Origin: CAKZLS01 sp963701445
GTDB lineage: Bacteria > Pseudomonadota > Alphaproteobacteria > Rhodospirillales > Defluviicoccaceae
Length of the DNA stretch: 64,000 bases
Direction of reading: 5' to 3'
NCBI GenBank assembly: GCA_963701445.1
Contig: CAVPAM010000009.1
Span: 1-64,000 of the forward strand
Under the pieces are notes generated by a model. It had not been told where the DNA came from and searched no databases. It saw nothing but the letters and a program-made list of their open reading frames with translations. The position numbers and the translations under genes are program-made. Position 1 is the stretch's first letter. Each line of letters starts with the position of its first letter. Below, piece by piece: positions 37,634 to 45,575 of the stretch.

Positions 37634-40600
37634 TCAGTCCGAATATCCCCTGATCAGCACGCGGCGCACGCGGCGGCTTTGCGCGGAGACGGTGATGACG
37701 GTAACGACGTAACGCTCGATCCACGCGGTCCTCGCGAGATCGTGGATGGCGGTCTCCCGGCTGAAGAAGCGGAAATGCGCGCCGGCGTGGCTCTCGAGCG
37801 TGAAGCCCTCGAAGTCGCCGAAATGATCGAACAGAAGGCCACTGACCTTGCCCGACCGAACGACCGGCATGGCCTTGTCCGGCGTGTCGAGCCCGCCCGT
37901 GTCCCCCAGCCAATCGTCGTCGCCCGGCTCGAACAGGGGATCGCCGGGGACAGCGGGGACGCCGCCCTCGCCGGGGGTACCAACTCCGCCCTTGTCGGGC
38001 GGCGGCAGCGTTCCGTCGGGCGTCGCCGGCACCGTCCAGGGATCGCCACCCAGCGCGCGGACCTTTTCCGCGATCAGGTCCACATAGCGCAGGAACGTGT
38101 CGTACCAGCGACTGTCGGATCGCAGCCATTCGGCGCGCCAGCGGAGCACCGAGAGGAGCCGGAGGTGGTGGGTCAGCATGTCCTCCTTGACCGACACCGG
38201 GATACCGAGCTGGAACGCGCCGATGGTCTCGCGCCAGCGCCCCGCCTGTCGCCGCGCCTCCGCGATCTTCTCGGGATCCGGATGCTCGATGATGACGGCG
38301 TGATCGCCCGCCGCGTCGAGCGCCCTCAGATCGGTGACCAGGATCGTGTTCCGGCCGAGCGGAAACACGCCGCGCTCGACCCCGTCGTCCTTGCCCTCGC
38401 CTCGATCGGGGTCGGGAACCTTGGCCCGTATGTCCCGGATGATCTTGCCCGCCTCCTCCAGTGAAATCCTTTTCACGTTCGGTTGGGCGACATCGACCCG
38501 GCGGCCCCGCGTCGTCACTTGCCGGATGGAAAGATCGAAGCGCTGCCCCTTCTTGACTCCGAGCGGGAAGCGCGCGGTGATCACCCCGGTCTGACGCCGT
38601 GTGGACGTGGGGATGGGCAGGTAGCGGAGCCCGCTCCCCGGCACGGACACCGTATGCGCGTCGATGGCGCGGATCTCGTGGCGCGGATAAAGGCGGTCGG
38701 CCAGTTCGACGACCGCGGCCGCGCTCCACGTCGGAATGAACACGCGCACCTCGGTTCCGTCCGGCGCGCCGCGGCGCCATTCGAGGAGAAGCTCGTCCGG
38801 GGGGCGATCCTCCGCGATGGCGCGAGGCGTCGCCTCGATCTCGAAGGTATGCAGGGCGACCCGCGAGGCATCCAGCCCTGGATTGGCGATCGCGCTCAAG
38901 GCGATGTTGCGCTGGGACAGCTTATCCGAGGTGAACGGCGTCGCCCCGCTGGGAATGGGCGTGCCCGCGAACTCGATCTGGGCGACGATGCACTGGTGCT
39001 CGCCCATCATCAGCGTCGGCAGGCCGACGGCGCCGCCGCCGGAAATCGGCGTGGCCGGCAGATAGGCGTCGGTCAGGTTGTTGTCGATGAGCGCGCCATA
39101 GAAGGTCGACGAACCCGGCGATAGGGTCTTCACGTTGTCCCCGTCGGTCTGCGCCTCCGGTGGCGACATCCGCGACGCCGAGAACATCGGGAAGGACAGC
39201 CATTCGTTGCCCGCCGCGTTGGTGCCCGGCAGCGCGATCGGGTTGGCGCCCGCCGTCCGCCGGTAGCCCTCGATGGGAACGCCGGGAGGCGACTCGCGAT
39301 AGGTGAGCGCCGCCGTCGTCTGTGAGGTGAAGATACGGAAGAACACGCGAACCGCGTTCGCCGCCGCGCCCGCCCCCGACAGCCGCACGCGCGCGACCGC
39401 AAGATTGTACACCTTCCTGTTGGTGCCGGTGGTCGTCGGAAACGGACTCAGCGCCGAGGCGTCCTGACCGGTGGGGAGGCTTTCGAACTCCGCGACGCTC
39501 ATCCCCGAGACCAGGTCGCGCAGGAACGCGAGCGCCTGCGCCCGCGTGGCATCGGCAACCAGGGTCTGGCCAAGCACGGGGTCGCCGCCCGCGACAACCG
39601 GAATCACCCGCACGTCGGAGCTGAGCCAGGGCGTCGTGTTGCCGTTGGCGAGGTCGAGCATGAAGGGGTTCGCCGACTTGACGAGTTGAATCCAGGCGAA
39701 ATCGGTCAACGGGCTCGATGTCGCCGCCGACGCGAGGCTGGCGTCCACGCGAACGGTGCTCGAGGTACCGCCGAACCCGAACGCGGCCCCGGTCACCTCG
39801 ATGCGATAGGTAAAGGTGATCCTTTGCAGGCGATCGGGCAGCGCCGGATCGTCGCTGGCCACGCCCGTCGCGACGATGGCCAGGCCGGCGGGAGCCGTGA
39901 ACGCGATGGACGGCGCCCAACTGACGAGCTGCGCGGCGGTGGGCGACAGGGTCGTGATCCCGCCGCCGGGAAACTGGCTTGGCTTGAGGCCGTCGACGGT
40001 GACGAGGATGGCGCCCTCGAACTGCGGGTTCGCGTTTGCCTCGTCCTGACTGAAGGTGCTCCGCTCGAGGATGAGCTGGATCCGGGGACGCGGACGCGCC
40101 AGCCAGGTGGCGATGTTGTCGTACACCGCCTTGATGGCTTCGAATGTCGCCTCCGCGCCGGGATGGGCGAAGCCATGTCCTTTTTCGGCGTCCGGACCGG
40201 TCCGGGCGAACTCCGCCGGCGTGTCGATGCGGCTGTCGCCGGTCAGGTTGATGTCGACGTAGTGGTGGAAGGTCGCGCCGGTCACGACCCGGCCGACGCC
40301 GGCCACGCGCCCGTCATAGGCGCTGAGCGTGTTGATCGTCTTCGGATCGGGTATGGCGGTGTCGAGGAAGCTGTTGTCGTGAGCATACCTCGACGCGAAG
40401 GCGACGGTCTGGCCGGTCGCGACCACCTCCGGCATCTCGCGATGGCCGGCGATCGCCGGAAATTCGGCGAACGCCTGCCCGTCGAGCGTGAGCGACTGGG
40501 TGTAGTCGTAGCCTCCGACCACGCCCAGCGTGTTGCCCTCGTGCATGTGATCCGGATAGACGGTGATATCGCCGCCGCCGCGCCGCAGGATCGGATGCGC

Positions 40601-41206
40601 GGGAGAGGTGGTGGGGGCGATCGTCTGGGGCACGGAGTCGGACTGGTTCTCGAACCAGACGAAAGCCTCGTCCGTGCCGTCGTCGTTGAGGTCGTAGTCA
40701 CCCAGCGGGTTTTGCCGGGTGGTATCCGCGCGCCCCGGGGTCAGGGGCGGGAAGTTGCGCGGAAAGTCGGCCGGCATCGGCGAGGCGCCGTCGTTGGCGC
40801 CGTACCAGCACCGCATCGCCCGAACCCTGGGAATCCGCCCGCACATCTCCGCGCCGATGCTGTCGTGGTCGCCGGTGGCGAACACGCCGCCTCCGGCCTC
40901 CATGAAGCGCGCGATGGCGGCGAGCTCGGTCTCGCCGATGCCCGCGCCGCTGGTTCCCGTCGCGGTGGTCGAGTTCCGGCCCTCGAAGCCGATCAACCAG
41001 AGGACGTCGTGGTCGAGCAGATTGACGCTGGTCGCGAAGTTGAAGGACTGGATGTCCGCGCTGCCGTCGGTCTGGCGGTGCGCCTTGGTGACCTGATGGC
41101 CGGCGCTTGCCAGGGCGTCGGCCAGCACGGTGTAGGTGAAGTCGGGTATGCCGGTCGCTTCCGAGAAACGGTAGCCGCCGTCGAGAACGATGAGAACCCG
41201 CGCCAT
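37634..41206 (-). CDS. Large protein of unknown function with N-terminal amidotransferase/ThuA-like region
   Basis: 1190 residues, intact, not a family I can name. The N-terminal about 350 residues look like a Rossmann-type flavodoxin/ThuA or class I amidotransferase-like fold: MARVLIVLDGGYRFSEATG, DHDVLWLIGFEGRN, AAIARFMEAGGGVFATGDHDS. They lack a visible Cys-His-Glu triad. The middle (about 360-950) is beta-rich and Ig-like. The C-terminal part has a helical stretch (about 975-1060), a Pro/Gly-rich linker (about 1070-1105) and a final beta domain ending near RRVLIRGYSD. No signal peptide or membrane segment is seen. It is transcribed alone, convergent with hisD. Confidence 0.75.
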   Translation of the reverse strand: MARVLIVLDGGYRFSEATGIPDFTYTVLADALASAGHQVTKAHRQTDGSADIQSFNFATSVNLLDHDVLWLIGFEGRNSTTATGTSGAGIGETELAAIARFMEAGGGVFATGDHDSIGAEMCGRIPRVRAMRCWYGANDGASPMPADFPRNFPPLTPGRADTTRQNPLGDYDLNDDGTDEAFVWFENQSDSVPQTIAPTTSPAHPILRRGGGDITVYPDHMHEGNTLGVVGGYDYTQSLTLDGQAFAEFPAIAGHREMPEVVATGQTVAFASRYAHDNSFLDTAIPDPKTINTLSAYDGRVAGVGRVVTGATFHHYVDINLTGDSRIDTPAEFARTGPDAEKGHGFAHPGAEATFEAIKAVYDNIATWLARPRPRIQLILERSTFSQDEANANPQFEGAILVTVDGLKPSQFPGGGITTLSPTAAQLVSWAPSIAFTAPAGLAIVATGVASDDPALPDRLQRITFTYRIEVTGAAFGFGGTSSTVRVDASLASAATSSPLTDFAWIQLVKSANPFMLDLANGNTTPWLSSDVRVIPVVAGGDPVLGQTLVADATRAQALAFLRDLVSGMSVAEFESLPTGQDASALSPFPTTTGTNRKVYNLAVARVRLSGAGAAANAVRVFFRIFTSQTTAALTYRESPPGVPIEGYRRTAGANPIALPGTNAAGNEWLSFPMFSASRMSPPEAQTDGDNVKTLSPGSSTFYGALIDNNLTDAYLPATPISGGGAVGLPTLMMGEHQCIVAQIEFAGTPIPSGATPFTSDKLSQRNIALSAIANPGLDASRVALHTFEIEATPRAIAEDRPPDELLLEWRRGAPDGTEVRVFIPTWSAAAVVELADRLYPRHEIRAIDAHTVSVPGSGLRYLPIPTSTRRQTGVITARFPLGVKKGQRFDLSIRQVTTRGRRVDVAQPNVKRISLEEAGKIIRDIRAKVPDPDRGEGKDDGVERGVFPLGRNTILVTDLRALDAAGDHAVIIEHPDPEKIAEARRQAGRWRETIGAFQLGIPVSVKEDMLTHHLRLLSVLRWRAEWLRSDSRWYDTFLRYVDLIAEKVRALGGDPWTVPATPDGTLPPPDKGGVGTPGEGGVPAVPGDPLFEPGDDDWLGDTGGLDTPDKAMPVVRSGKVSGLLFDHFGDFEGFTLESHAGAHFRFFSRETAIHDLARTAWIERYVVTVITVSAQSRRVRRVLIRGYSD

Positions 41207-41339
41207 CTGTTTATGCCTCCAATAGCATGAAGCCGTTTCGATGACAGAATGCTAACCGGATCGACCCGCGCCGTATGTGAACCGCGCCACAGTCGCGTCG
41301 TGCGCGTGCTTGTTTGACCGGGACCGCCAGTCAGCGGTC

Positions 41340-41611
41340 CTGGATCGCCGCCGTTCGCTCGCGAGGACAACTGGGGGTGCCGGCGGGAACGGTGGCGTCG
41401 CGCGCGCGCCGACGAGTCGGGCGCATCAATGACGCAGTCCGGCACCTCCCCCTGCCGTCACCGCGAGGAGCGGAGCGACGCGGCGGTCCATCGCCATGCA
41501 TGCCGCAAGCACCGCCTCTGGATCGCCGCGCTCCGCTCGCGACGACGGCGGGGATGTCGGCGGGAACGGTCGCGCCACCCCGTCCTCGCGAGGAGCGGAG
41601 CGGCGCAATCC
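41340..41611. repeat. Palindromic GAGGAGCGGAGCG-type repeats (REP-like)
   Basis: Four related units at about 41340-41371, 41455-41491, 41518-41548 and 41582-41611. They alternate in orientation: CTGGATCGCCGC...CGCTCGCGA and its complement CGCGAGGAGCGGAGCG. The pair at 41455-41491 and 41518-41548 forms an inverted repeat. Units of this type are scattered through many alphaproteobacterial genomes. A second local duplication, GTGCCGGCGGGAACGGT / GTCGGCGGGAACGGT, flanks them. No gene is convincing here. Confidence 0.7.
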
Positions 41612-41942
41612 GGAAGCCGGCGCGTGACGGCCGGTAACGCTATTTTTACATGTTTTTCAATTTATTATAGTTATTATCTAAACTACATCTGGCTGATTTT
41701 TCAAAATACGCTTATAATACATTGATTTTGCTGAATTCTAGCAAATGCAAAAGGGGTTCCGCCCGATGATTTCTACTGTGCATGGGGTTGTTTTGCAAAA
41801 AACGCGTTACACCCCCCCCCCACCCCGGTGGCGACGGAACCGGAAAACCGTGAACCTCGTCGCCGCCCAACAGCGGGACGGACGCCGCGCGGAGGCCGGG
41901 CGCCGTCGGTCGGTCGCCCGGGAATGAACTTGGAGCGTGGGG
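41612..41942. other. AT-rich intergenic island with poly-C tract
   Basis: No supportable gene. From about 41640 to 41790 the sequence is strikingly A+T-rich (for example TTTTTCAATTTATTATAG and TTATAATACATTGATTTT) in an otherwise high-GC window. A run of ten C then occurs near 41812-41821. Start codons in this stretch lead only to short, compositionally odd translations. It may be a remnant of a mobile element or a structural or regulatory patch between two minus-strand units. Confidence 0.45.
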
Positions 41943-42560
41943 TCAGTGGCGGGCGAGGTCGGCGGCGAGGCGGGCCGAGATGTCGGCGAAGGCGGCGGTG
42001 AAAGCGTCGATGGCGGCTTCGAGGGTATCGTTCGCGGGCACCACCTCCGCCCGGTAGATGCCCACGTCGAGCAGTTCGCCGCGGTCGTTGTCGCGGAGCG
42101 CGATCTCCATCTCCATGACCACCCGGGGCTGGGCGCCGGTCAGCCGCTCCAGCCTGAGGAGGCGCGACACCAGCGAATAACGCGGGTCGACCCGCATGGT
42201 CTCGGTGACGACGGATCCGGCGATGCCGGCGGCGCGGAGGTAGCGGACCAGTTCGTCGCGCAGCATGTGCGCCGGCGGCTCCGCCCAGTAATGATAGCTG
42301 TAGGTCTCCAGCACGTTGGGCCGGGCGCTGTCGGCATAGACGATGGCGCGGCCGGCCACCAGTCCGACGGCGCTCATGTCCTCCACCTCCAGGGCGCCCG
42401 CGAACCGCGGCCGGGCCAGGGGTTGCGCCGGCGCGGGCGCCTCGATGCGGTAGAACCGGTCCGGCGGAACCTCGGGCTGGGCGCAGGCCGCGAGCGCGAG
42501 CAAGAGCGCCACCACCACCGCCGCCACCGGCATCGACCCGCCATATCGCATGTGCCTCAC
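41943..42560 (-). CDS. ABC-type transport auxiliary lipoprotein (PqiC/DUF330-like)
   Basis: 205 residues with a GTG start chosen because GGAGGA lies 8 nt upstream. A lipoprotein signal peptide is clear: basic N-terminus, hydrophobic stretch, lipobox LALAAC with Cys about 26. The mature part has FYRIEAPAP and VYADSARPNVLETYSYHYWAEPPAHML, typical of the ABC_trans_aux family. Such lipoproteins sit at the outer membrane and partner MCE/MlaD proteins in phospholipid transport. It is the last gene of the Mla-type operon, 18 bp after the MlaD gene. Confidence 0.87.
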   Translation of the reverse strand: MRHMRYGGSMPVAAVVVALLLALAACAQPEVPPDRFYRIEAPAPAQPLARPRFAGALEVEDMSAVGLVAGRAIVYADSARPNVLETYSYHYWAEPPAHMLRDELVRYLRAAGIAGSVVTETMRVDPRYSLVSRLLRLERLTGAQPRVVMEMEIALRDNDRGELLDVGIYRAEVVPANDTLEAAIDAFTAAFADISARLAADLARH

Positions 42561-42578
42561 GTCGATGGTCCTCCGCCG

Positions 42579-43556
42579 CTATTCGTCGCGGGCCGTGTCC
42601 GGGGGCGGGGTTCCGCCCAGCAGCAGGCCTGGGTTCTGCCGGATCTGGCGGCTGAATTCATACATGTTGCGGCTGGCGCCATCCAGGTTCTGGGTGACCG
42701 AGTCGATGTTCCGGGACATGGACCGCATGACGTGCCGCAGGTCGGCGAGCGACCGGTCGATGTTGACGCGGTTGTCCCCGACCACGCCGTCCAGCGTGGT
42801 GGCCACCCGGTCGAGCTTGACCGACAGCGCCGACAGATTGGCGGCCGAGCGGTCGAGGTTGCCGATCAGCGCCGCCACCTTTTCCTGGTTCTGCGGGCCG
42901 ACCAGCACCCGCGCGTCGTTCGCCGCGGCGGTCATGGTATCGGTGAAGCGGTCCACCTTGTCGATGAGCGCCGGCAGTCGCCCGTTCATGGTTTCGGCGA
43001 GCGCCGCCAGGTTGCGGGCCAGCGGCTTGACGTCCGAGGCGAGCACCTCGCGGGCCGTTCCGAGCGTGTCATCGATGGAGGCCAGAAGCGGTTCGATGCC
43101 GTCGCGTGTCAGGGCGCCCACCTGGCCGGCGAGCGAGGAGACGGCCGAGAACACGTCCGCGCCCTCGCGGCTGGGGACCGTGCTTCCCGGCGCCAGCGCC
43201 GTCGCGCTTTCTCCCGCCTGGATGTTGATGGTGACCGCCGCGAGCAGCCTCGGCGCGGTGATGGCGGCGACGCTGTCTTCCGGGATCCGCCAGCCCCGAT
43301 CCACGTTGAAATCGACGCGGAAGCGCATGCCGTTTTCCACGGACTGCGGGGTCACGTCTTCCACCTGGCCGATGGGATAGCCCTCGTACAGCACCTGGGT
43401 GCCGAACTTTACCCCGGTGACGTTGCGATAGAACGCGTGATAGTCGTCGGTGGCGCCGGTGCGCCCCATCAGCACCGCCAGCGACACCACCAGCGCCGCC
43501 AGCATGGCCACGACGAACGCGCCCACGACCACATAGTTGAGCTTGCCGTCGTTCAT
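42579..43556 (-). CDS. MlaD-family (MCE domain) substrate-binding protein
   Basis: 325 residues. One N-terminal transmembrane helix (about 8-29) is followed by an MCE domain (about 40-115: YHAFYRNVTGVKFGTQVLYEGYPIGQVEDV). A long helical, Leu/Ala/Asn-rich C-terminal part (about 140-300) probably forms the periplasmic needle or coiled-coil. It binds phospholipid between the inner-membrane permease and the outer membrane. It overlaps the ATPase gene by 4 bp. Confidence 0.92.
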   Translation of the reverse strand: MNDGKLNYVVVGAFVVAMLAALVVSLAVLMGRTGATDDYHAFYRNVTGVKFGTQVLYEGYPIGQVEDVTPQSVENGMRFRVDFNVDRGWRIPEDSVAAITAPRLLAAVTINIQAGESATALAPGSTVPSREGADVFSAVSSLAGQVGALTRDGIEPLLASIDDTLGTAREVLASDVKPLARNLAALAETMNGRLPALIDKVDRFTDTMTAAANDARVLVGPQNQEKVAALIGNLDRSAANLSALSVKLDRVATTLDGVVGDNRVNIDRSLADLRHVMRSMSRNIDSVTQNLDGASRNMYEFSRQIRQNPGLLLGGTPPPDTARDE

Positions 43557-44401
43557 CGCCGCCTCTCGTCTGGGTGCGGACCGTGCTCGCGGGTCAGCCG
43601 GTCCAGGTAGTCATCGGGGTCGGTGGTGTCGTCCTCGGGCCGCCGGTTGAGCATGTTCTGGATCCGCTCGCTGGGATGGCCGCGAATCTCGTCCGCCGTC
43701 CCGACGAACAGGATCTTGCCGTTATCCAGCATCGCGATCCGGTCGGCAATCTTGAAGGCGCTCTCCAGCTCGTGGGTGACGACGACGATGGTCATGCCCA
43801 TGGCGTCCCGCAGTTCCAGGATCAACTCGTCGATGGCCGACGCCACCGCCGGATCGAGACCGGCGGAGGGCTCGTCGCAGAACAGGATCCTCGGATCCAT
43901 GACGATGGCGCGGGCGAGGGCCGCCCGCTTGATCATGCCGCCCGAGAGCTCCGCCGGCTTGAGATGGCCGAAACCGGCGAGGCCCACCACCTCCAGCTTC
44001 AACCGCGCCATGATCCTCATGGTCACGGGATCCAGGTCCGTGTGCTCCACCAGCGGCAGCACGATGTTGTCGACGACGCTCATGGAGCTGAACAGCGCGC
44101 CGCCCTGGAACGCCACGCCGATCTTCTTGCGGAGATCGGCGAGCGCCCCGGCATCGGCGGCGGCGATGTCCGTTTCGAGCACCCGGACGGTGCCGGAGGT
44201 GGGCGGCTGGAGCCCGAGCATGTGACGCAGAAGCGTGCTCTTGCCGGAGCCGCTTCCGCCCATGATGACCATGATTTCGCCCTGGCGGACGTCGAGATCG
44301 ACGGACTTGAGAATGGGCCGCCGGCCATAGTGGGTGATCAGGTCGCGGACCTCGATCACCGCCTCCGCGTCGGCGGTTCCGCCGTTCGCCGGGCCGGTCA
44401 A
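43553..44401 (-). CDS. MlaF-like ABC transporter ATP-binding protein
   Basis: About 282 residues. Walker A is GGSGSGKST (about 49-57), the Q-loop lies in VAFQGGALFSSM, the signature is LSGGMIKRAALARAI (about 150), Walker B is ILFCDEPSAGLDP and the H-loop is VVTHE. These match MlaF/Ttg2A-type ATPases that power lipid transport. The likely start is TTG at 44401 (TTGA overlap with the permease stop). Longer in-frame extensions upstream run antisense to the permease and lack homology. Confidence 0.93.
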   Translation of the reverse strand: MTGPANGGTADAEAVIEVRDLITHYGRRPILKSVDLDVRQGEIMVIMGGSGSGKSTLLRHMLGLQPPTSGTVRVLETDIAAADAGALADLRKKIGVAFQGGALFSSMSVVDNIVLPLVEHTDLDPVTMRIMARLKLEVVGLAGFGHLKPAELSGGMIKRAALARAIVMDPRILFCDEPSAGLDPAVASAIDELILELRDAMGMTIVVVTHELESAFKIADRIAMLDNGKILFVGTADEIRGHPSERIQNMLNRRPEDDTTDPDDYLDRLTREHGPHPDERRR

Positions 44402-45213
44402 CGCGTCACCACGAACACGAACAGCATGTCGGTGATGACGATCGCCGCGATCGACTGCACCACCGCCCGGGTGGTGTAGCGGCCGACGCCCTCGGCCCCG
44501 CCGGTCACCGAGGCGCCGTTGAGAACGCCGATGACGGCGATCAGCACAGCGAAGATGGCGCTCTTGCCGATCCCGTGCAGGATGTCGTTCTGGGTCAGCA
44601 CGGCGACGAGTTCGTCGCCGTAGGCGGCCATGCTCATCCCCAGTTCGACCCCCACGTAGGCGCCGGCCGCCGCCAACCCGACGATGTTGCTGAAGATCGT
44701 CAGCACCGGCAGCATCACCAGGCACCCCAGCAGGGCGGGAACCACGAGGAAGCGGACCGGATTGATCCCCATGACGCTGAGGGCGTCCAGTTCCTGGTTG
44801 ATCTTCATGGTTCCGATACGGGCGGCCAGGGCGGACCCCGATCGGCCGGCGACGAGAATGCCGGTGATCAGCGGGGCGAACTCGCGCGTCATGGACAGCG
44901 CGATGCCGATGGTGACCCGCGACTCGGCGCCGAAAATCCTGAGCGTGTAGATCCCCTGGATCGCCAGCATGACGCCGATGGTGGCGGCCATGACGCCGAC
45001 GATGGGAACCGCCTTGACGCCGATCTCCATCATCTGGGCGAACACCGCGCGGGCGCGCACGGGCTGGCCCTGGCGGTGGCCGGCGATCAGCCAGTAGACG
45101 CTCTCGAACACCAATCCGGCGCCCTTGCCGACCTGCTCGACCGCGCCGACGGTGGCGCGGCCGAACCGCTCGAACACTCGAACCGCGGCCGATCGCTCGG
45201 AAATGGTTGCCAT
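44398..45213 (-). CDS. MlaE-family ABC transporter permease
   Basis: 271 residues. The MlaE hallmarks are all present: MMEIGVKAVPIVGVMAATIGVMLAIQG, SRVTIGIALSMTREFAPLITGILVAGRSGSALAARIGTMKINQELDAL, and the C-terminal GGAEGVGRYTTRAVVQSIAAIVITDM. About five to six membrane segments are visible. It forms the inner-membrane channel for the MlaFED-like complex. It lies 20 bp after the STAS gene. Confidence 0.94.
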   Translation of the reverse strand: MATISERSAAVRVFERFGRATVGAVEQVGKGAGLVFESVYWLIAGHRQGQPVRARAVFAQMMEIGVKAVPIVGVMAATIGVMLAIQGIYTLRIFGAESRVTIGIALSMTREFAPLITGILVAGRSGSALAARIGTMKINQELDALSVMGINPVRFLVVPALLGCLVMLPVLTIFSNIVGLAAAGAYVGVELGMSMAAYGDELVAVLTQNDILHGIGKSAIFAVLIAVIGVLNGASVTGGAEGVGRYTTRAVVQSIAAIVITDMLFVFVVTR

Positions 45214-45233
45214 GGGGCCTCCCCTCGGAACCG

Positions 45234-45566
45234 TCAGCCGTTCCCGGACAGGACGTCGTCCAGGCTGGCGTGGATGATGAAGACCCGGTCCAGGCGGGCC
45301 AGTTCCAGAACCCGGCGCGCCGCGTCGCTCACCGACGCCAGCGCGAACGCGGTGCCGCCCTGGCGGGCCCGCTGCAGCGCCTCCACCAGCGACGCGATCC
45401 CGGAACTGTCGATGTAGCTGACGCCGGAGAGGTCCACGTACACCGGCTGTCCCAGCCCGACCGCGTCCAGCAGAACCTTGCGGGCGGCGGGCGAGCCTTC
45501 CAGGTCGATATCGCCCTCCAGCGCCACGACGATGCTTCCCCGTCTTTCCTTGACTCTATGCTTCAT
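45234..45566 (-). CDS. STAS-domain protein (anti-sigma-factor antagonist or MlaB-like)
   Basis: 110 residues, a single STAS domain. The phospho-acceptor motif is YIDSSGIASLVEAL (Ser about 57). Small STAS proteins antagonise anti-sigma kinases when dephosphorylated, and the Mla transporter also has a STAS subunit, MlaB. Here the gene sits between a SpoIIE-type phosphatase/HATPase and the MlaE permease, so either role, or both, is possible. Spacing is 9 bp after the phosphatase gene and 20 bp before mlaE. Confidence 0.88.
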   Translation of the reverse strand: MKHRVKERRGSIVVALEGDIDLEGSPAARKVLLDAVGLGQPVYVDLSGVSYIDSSGIASLVEALQRARQGGTAFALASVSDAARRVLELARLDRVFIIHASLDDVLSGNG

Positions 45567-45575
45567 GGCCTCTTC

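Noticed and set aside
41812..41821. Poly-C tract as a phase-variation switch
   Set aside because: It is not within a gene or at a clear promoter, and homopolymers are error-prone in sequence that already shows many indels.
41429..41927. Small plus-strand frames in the repeat and AT-rich region
   Set aside because: They run through palindromic repeats and a poly-C tract, have no ribosome-binding site or homology, and change composition abruptly.
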